The notes under the pieces were generated by a model that was not told where the DNA came from, ran no database searches, and was given only the letters and a program-made list of their open reading frames with translations. This document shows positions 31,515-32,226 of a stretch of 32,226 nt of DNA, piece by piece. The DNA is from Terriglobales bacterium (GTDB lineage Bacteria; Acidobacteriota; Terriglobia; Terriglobales; Acidobacteriaceae), in NCBI GenBank assembly GCA_035624455.1, contig DASPRM010000104.1, positions 1-32,226 of the forward strand. Reading direction: 5' to 3'. The first letter of the stretch is position 1, and each line of letters opens with the position of its first letter. A program made the position numbers and the translations under genes.

Positions 31515-32226
31515 TTACTGCCCCAGGATCAGCGGCAGCCCGCTCTTCCCGCCGCCAATGACCACGACTTTCGAATTGTGGCTGTCGGCCAGCTTTTCCG
31601 TCGCCTCGATGCCCTTCCATTCGAGGAGCTGTGGGCTGATCCCCTGAGCCACGATCTGCTGGAAGTCGCGAATCCCCGCGGCTTCTATCCGCTTGCGGTC
31701 GGCCTCCTGCTTCTCCTTCTGCAGGCGGAACGACATGGCCAGCGATTCCTGCTCCGCCTGCTGCTTGGCTTCGATCGACTGCTTCAGCGCGGACGGCAGT
31801 TGAATGTCGCGCAGCAGGATGCTTTCCACCACCACGCCCCGGGACTCCAGCACGCGCTGGAGCTGGTCGTAGATTTCATGCGACACCTTCTCCCGTTCGC
31901 TGGAGTAAAGAGCATTCGCCAGGTGCGAAGCTGTAACCTCCCGGATTGCTGCGCGGAGATTGGGTTCAACGATTACGCTTGCATATCTCGGCCCAATCGA
32001 GCGGAAGACATCAGCCGCCTTGTCGGCACTCAAGTGAAAGAGTAATGAGGTGTCCATGGTCATGATCAGGCCTTCGTTCGACGGAACTGTGGCTGTCTCT
32101 TTGATCTCTTCCGTGCGGATCGACAACACGTTGTTTACGGTAAGCGGATTCGCCAGGTGGACGCCTTCCGGCAGCACCGTTCCCGTCACCTTCCCGAAAA
32201 GCGTCAACACCCCAACGTGGCCGGTG
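31515..32226 (-). CDS. SPFH/prohibitin-family membrane protein (5' end outside window)
   Basis: The visible 237 codons encode the prohibitin/band 7 domain and C-terminal coiled coil of a membrane-scaffold protein. The frame stays open to the right edge (TGHVGVLTLFGKV, then VLPEGVHLANPL), so the signal/transmembrane N-terminus is missing. Core motifs are IRTEEIKE, VPSNEGLIMTMD and RYASVIVEPNLRAAIREV, followed by a helical stretch with EQESLAMSFRLQKEKQEADR. The C-terminus is SKVVVIGGGKSGLPLILGQ. Such proteins form ring-like assemblies and often regulate membrane proteases; any partner here is unknown. The OppD-like gene starts 71 bases downstream. Confidence 0.92.
   Translation of the reverse strand, partial: TGHVGVLTLFGKVTGTVLPEGVHLANPLTVNNVLSIRTEEIKETATVPSNEGLIMTMDTSLLFHLSADKAADVFRSIGPRYASVIVEPNLRAAIREVTASHLANALYSSEREKVSHEIYDQLQRVLESRGVVVESILLRDIQLPSALKQSIEAKQQAEQESLAMSFRLQKEKQEADRKRIEAAGIRDFQQIVAQGISPQLLEWKGIEATEKLADSHNSKVVVIGGGKSGLPLILGQ

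Overview
This window is a chromosomal stretch of moderately high G+C that most likely comes from an Acidobacteriota genome (class Terriglobia / Koribacter-like). The assignment rests on a protein of the VWFA-related 'Acidobacterial domain' type (14753-15694), a secreted DUF5818-type protein (7148-7585), a PDZ/DUF4097 envelope cluster, and many short intergenic hairpin and repeat families. I could not search a database, so the taxon is an inference. No tRNA, rRNA, CRISPR array, transposase or phage gene was recognised.

Layout. (1) 1-2295: ribosomal and translation genes rplY (3' end only), pth, rpsF, rpsR, rplI, all forward, closed by a terminator-like hairpin. (2) 2746-6954: an envelope-stress-like block with an ECF sigma factor, a membrane zinc-finger anti-sigma factor carrying HEAT repeats, a secreted DUF4097 repeat protein and a secreted two-PDZ coiled-coil protein. 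(3) 6956-7585: two reverse-strand genes, a 53-residue single-span membrane protein and a DUF5818-type exported protein. (4) 7869-9861: methionine salvage genes mtnB, mtnD and mtnC. (5) 10090-14596: a TonB-C-terminal protein, then reverse-strand HtrA/DegP-like protease and a NarL-type response regulator/histidine kinase pair. (6) 14753-17971: VWA protein, VOC/PhnB-like protein, secreted M28 peptidase. (7) 18303-21423: a receiver-thioredoxin reductase fusion one base upstream of a cyclic-nucleotide-type sensor kinase. (8) 21680-25570: Maf, a YdjM-like membrane protein, an unknown membrane protein, rlmH, ruvA. (9) 25754-29441: a papain-like exported protein, then rpmH-rnpA-yidD-yidC, the conserved ribosome/RNase P/membrane-insertion cluster. 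(10) 29549-32226, reverse strand: metallophosphoesterase, an OppD-type ABC ATPase, and an SPFH/prohibitin protein that runs off the window.

How genes work together. Regions 2 and 5 both look like envelope quality control: sigma/anti-sigma with PDZ proteins, and HtrA next to a two-component system. Region 7 is the most unusual module. A phosphoacceptor receiver is joined to a glutaredoxin-like fold and an FAD/NAD(P) reductase, both apparently lacking their redox cysteines, and it is nearly fused to a sensor kinase. This suggests nucleotide- or redox-cofactor-sensing signalling rather than thiol reduction. Gene-poor gaps are occupied by at least three families of small structured repeats, one supported by compensatory base changes between copies, plus a 222-bp element bounded by inverted heptamer repeats in front of rlmH.
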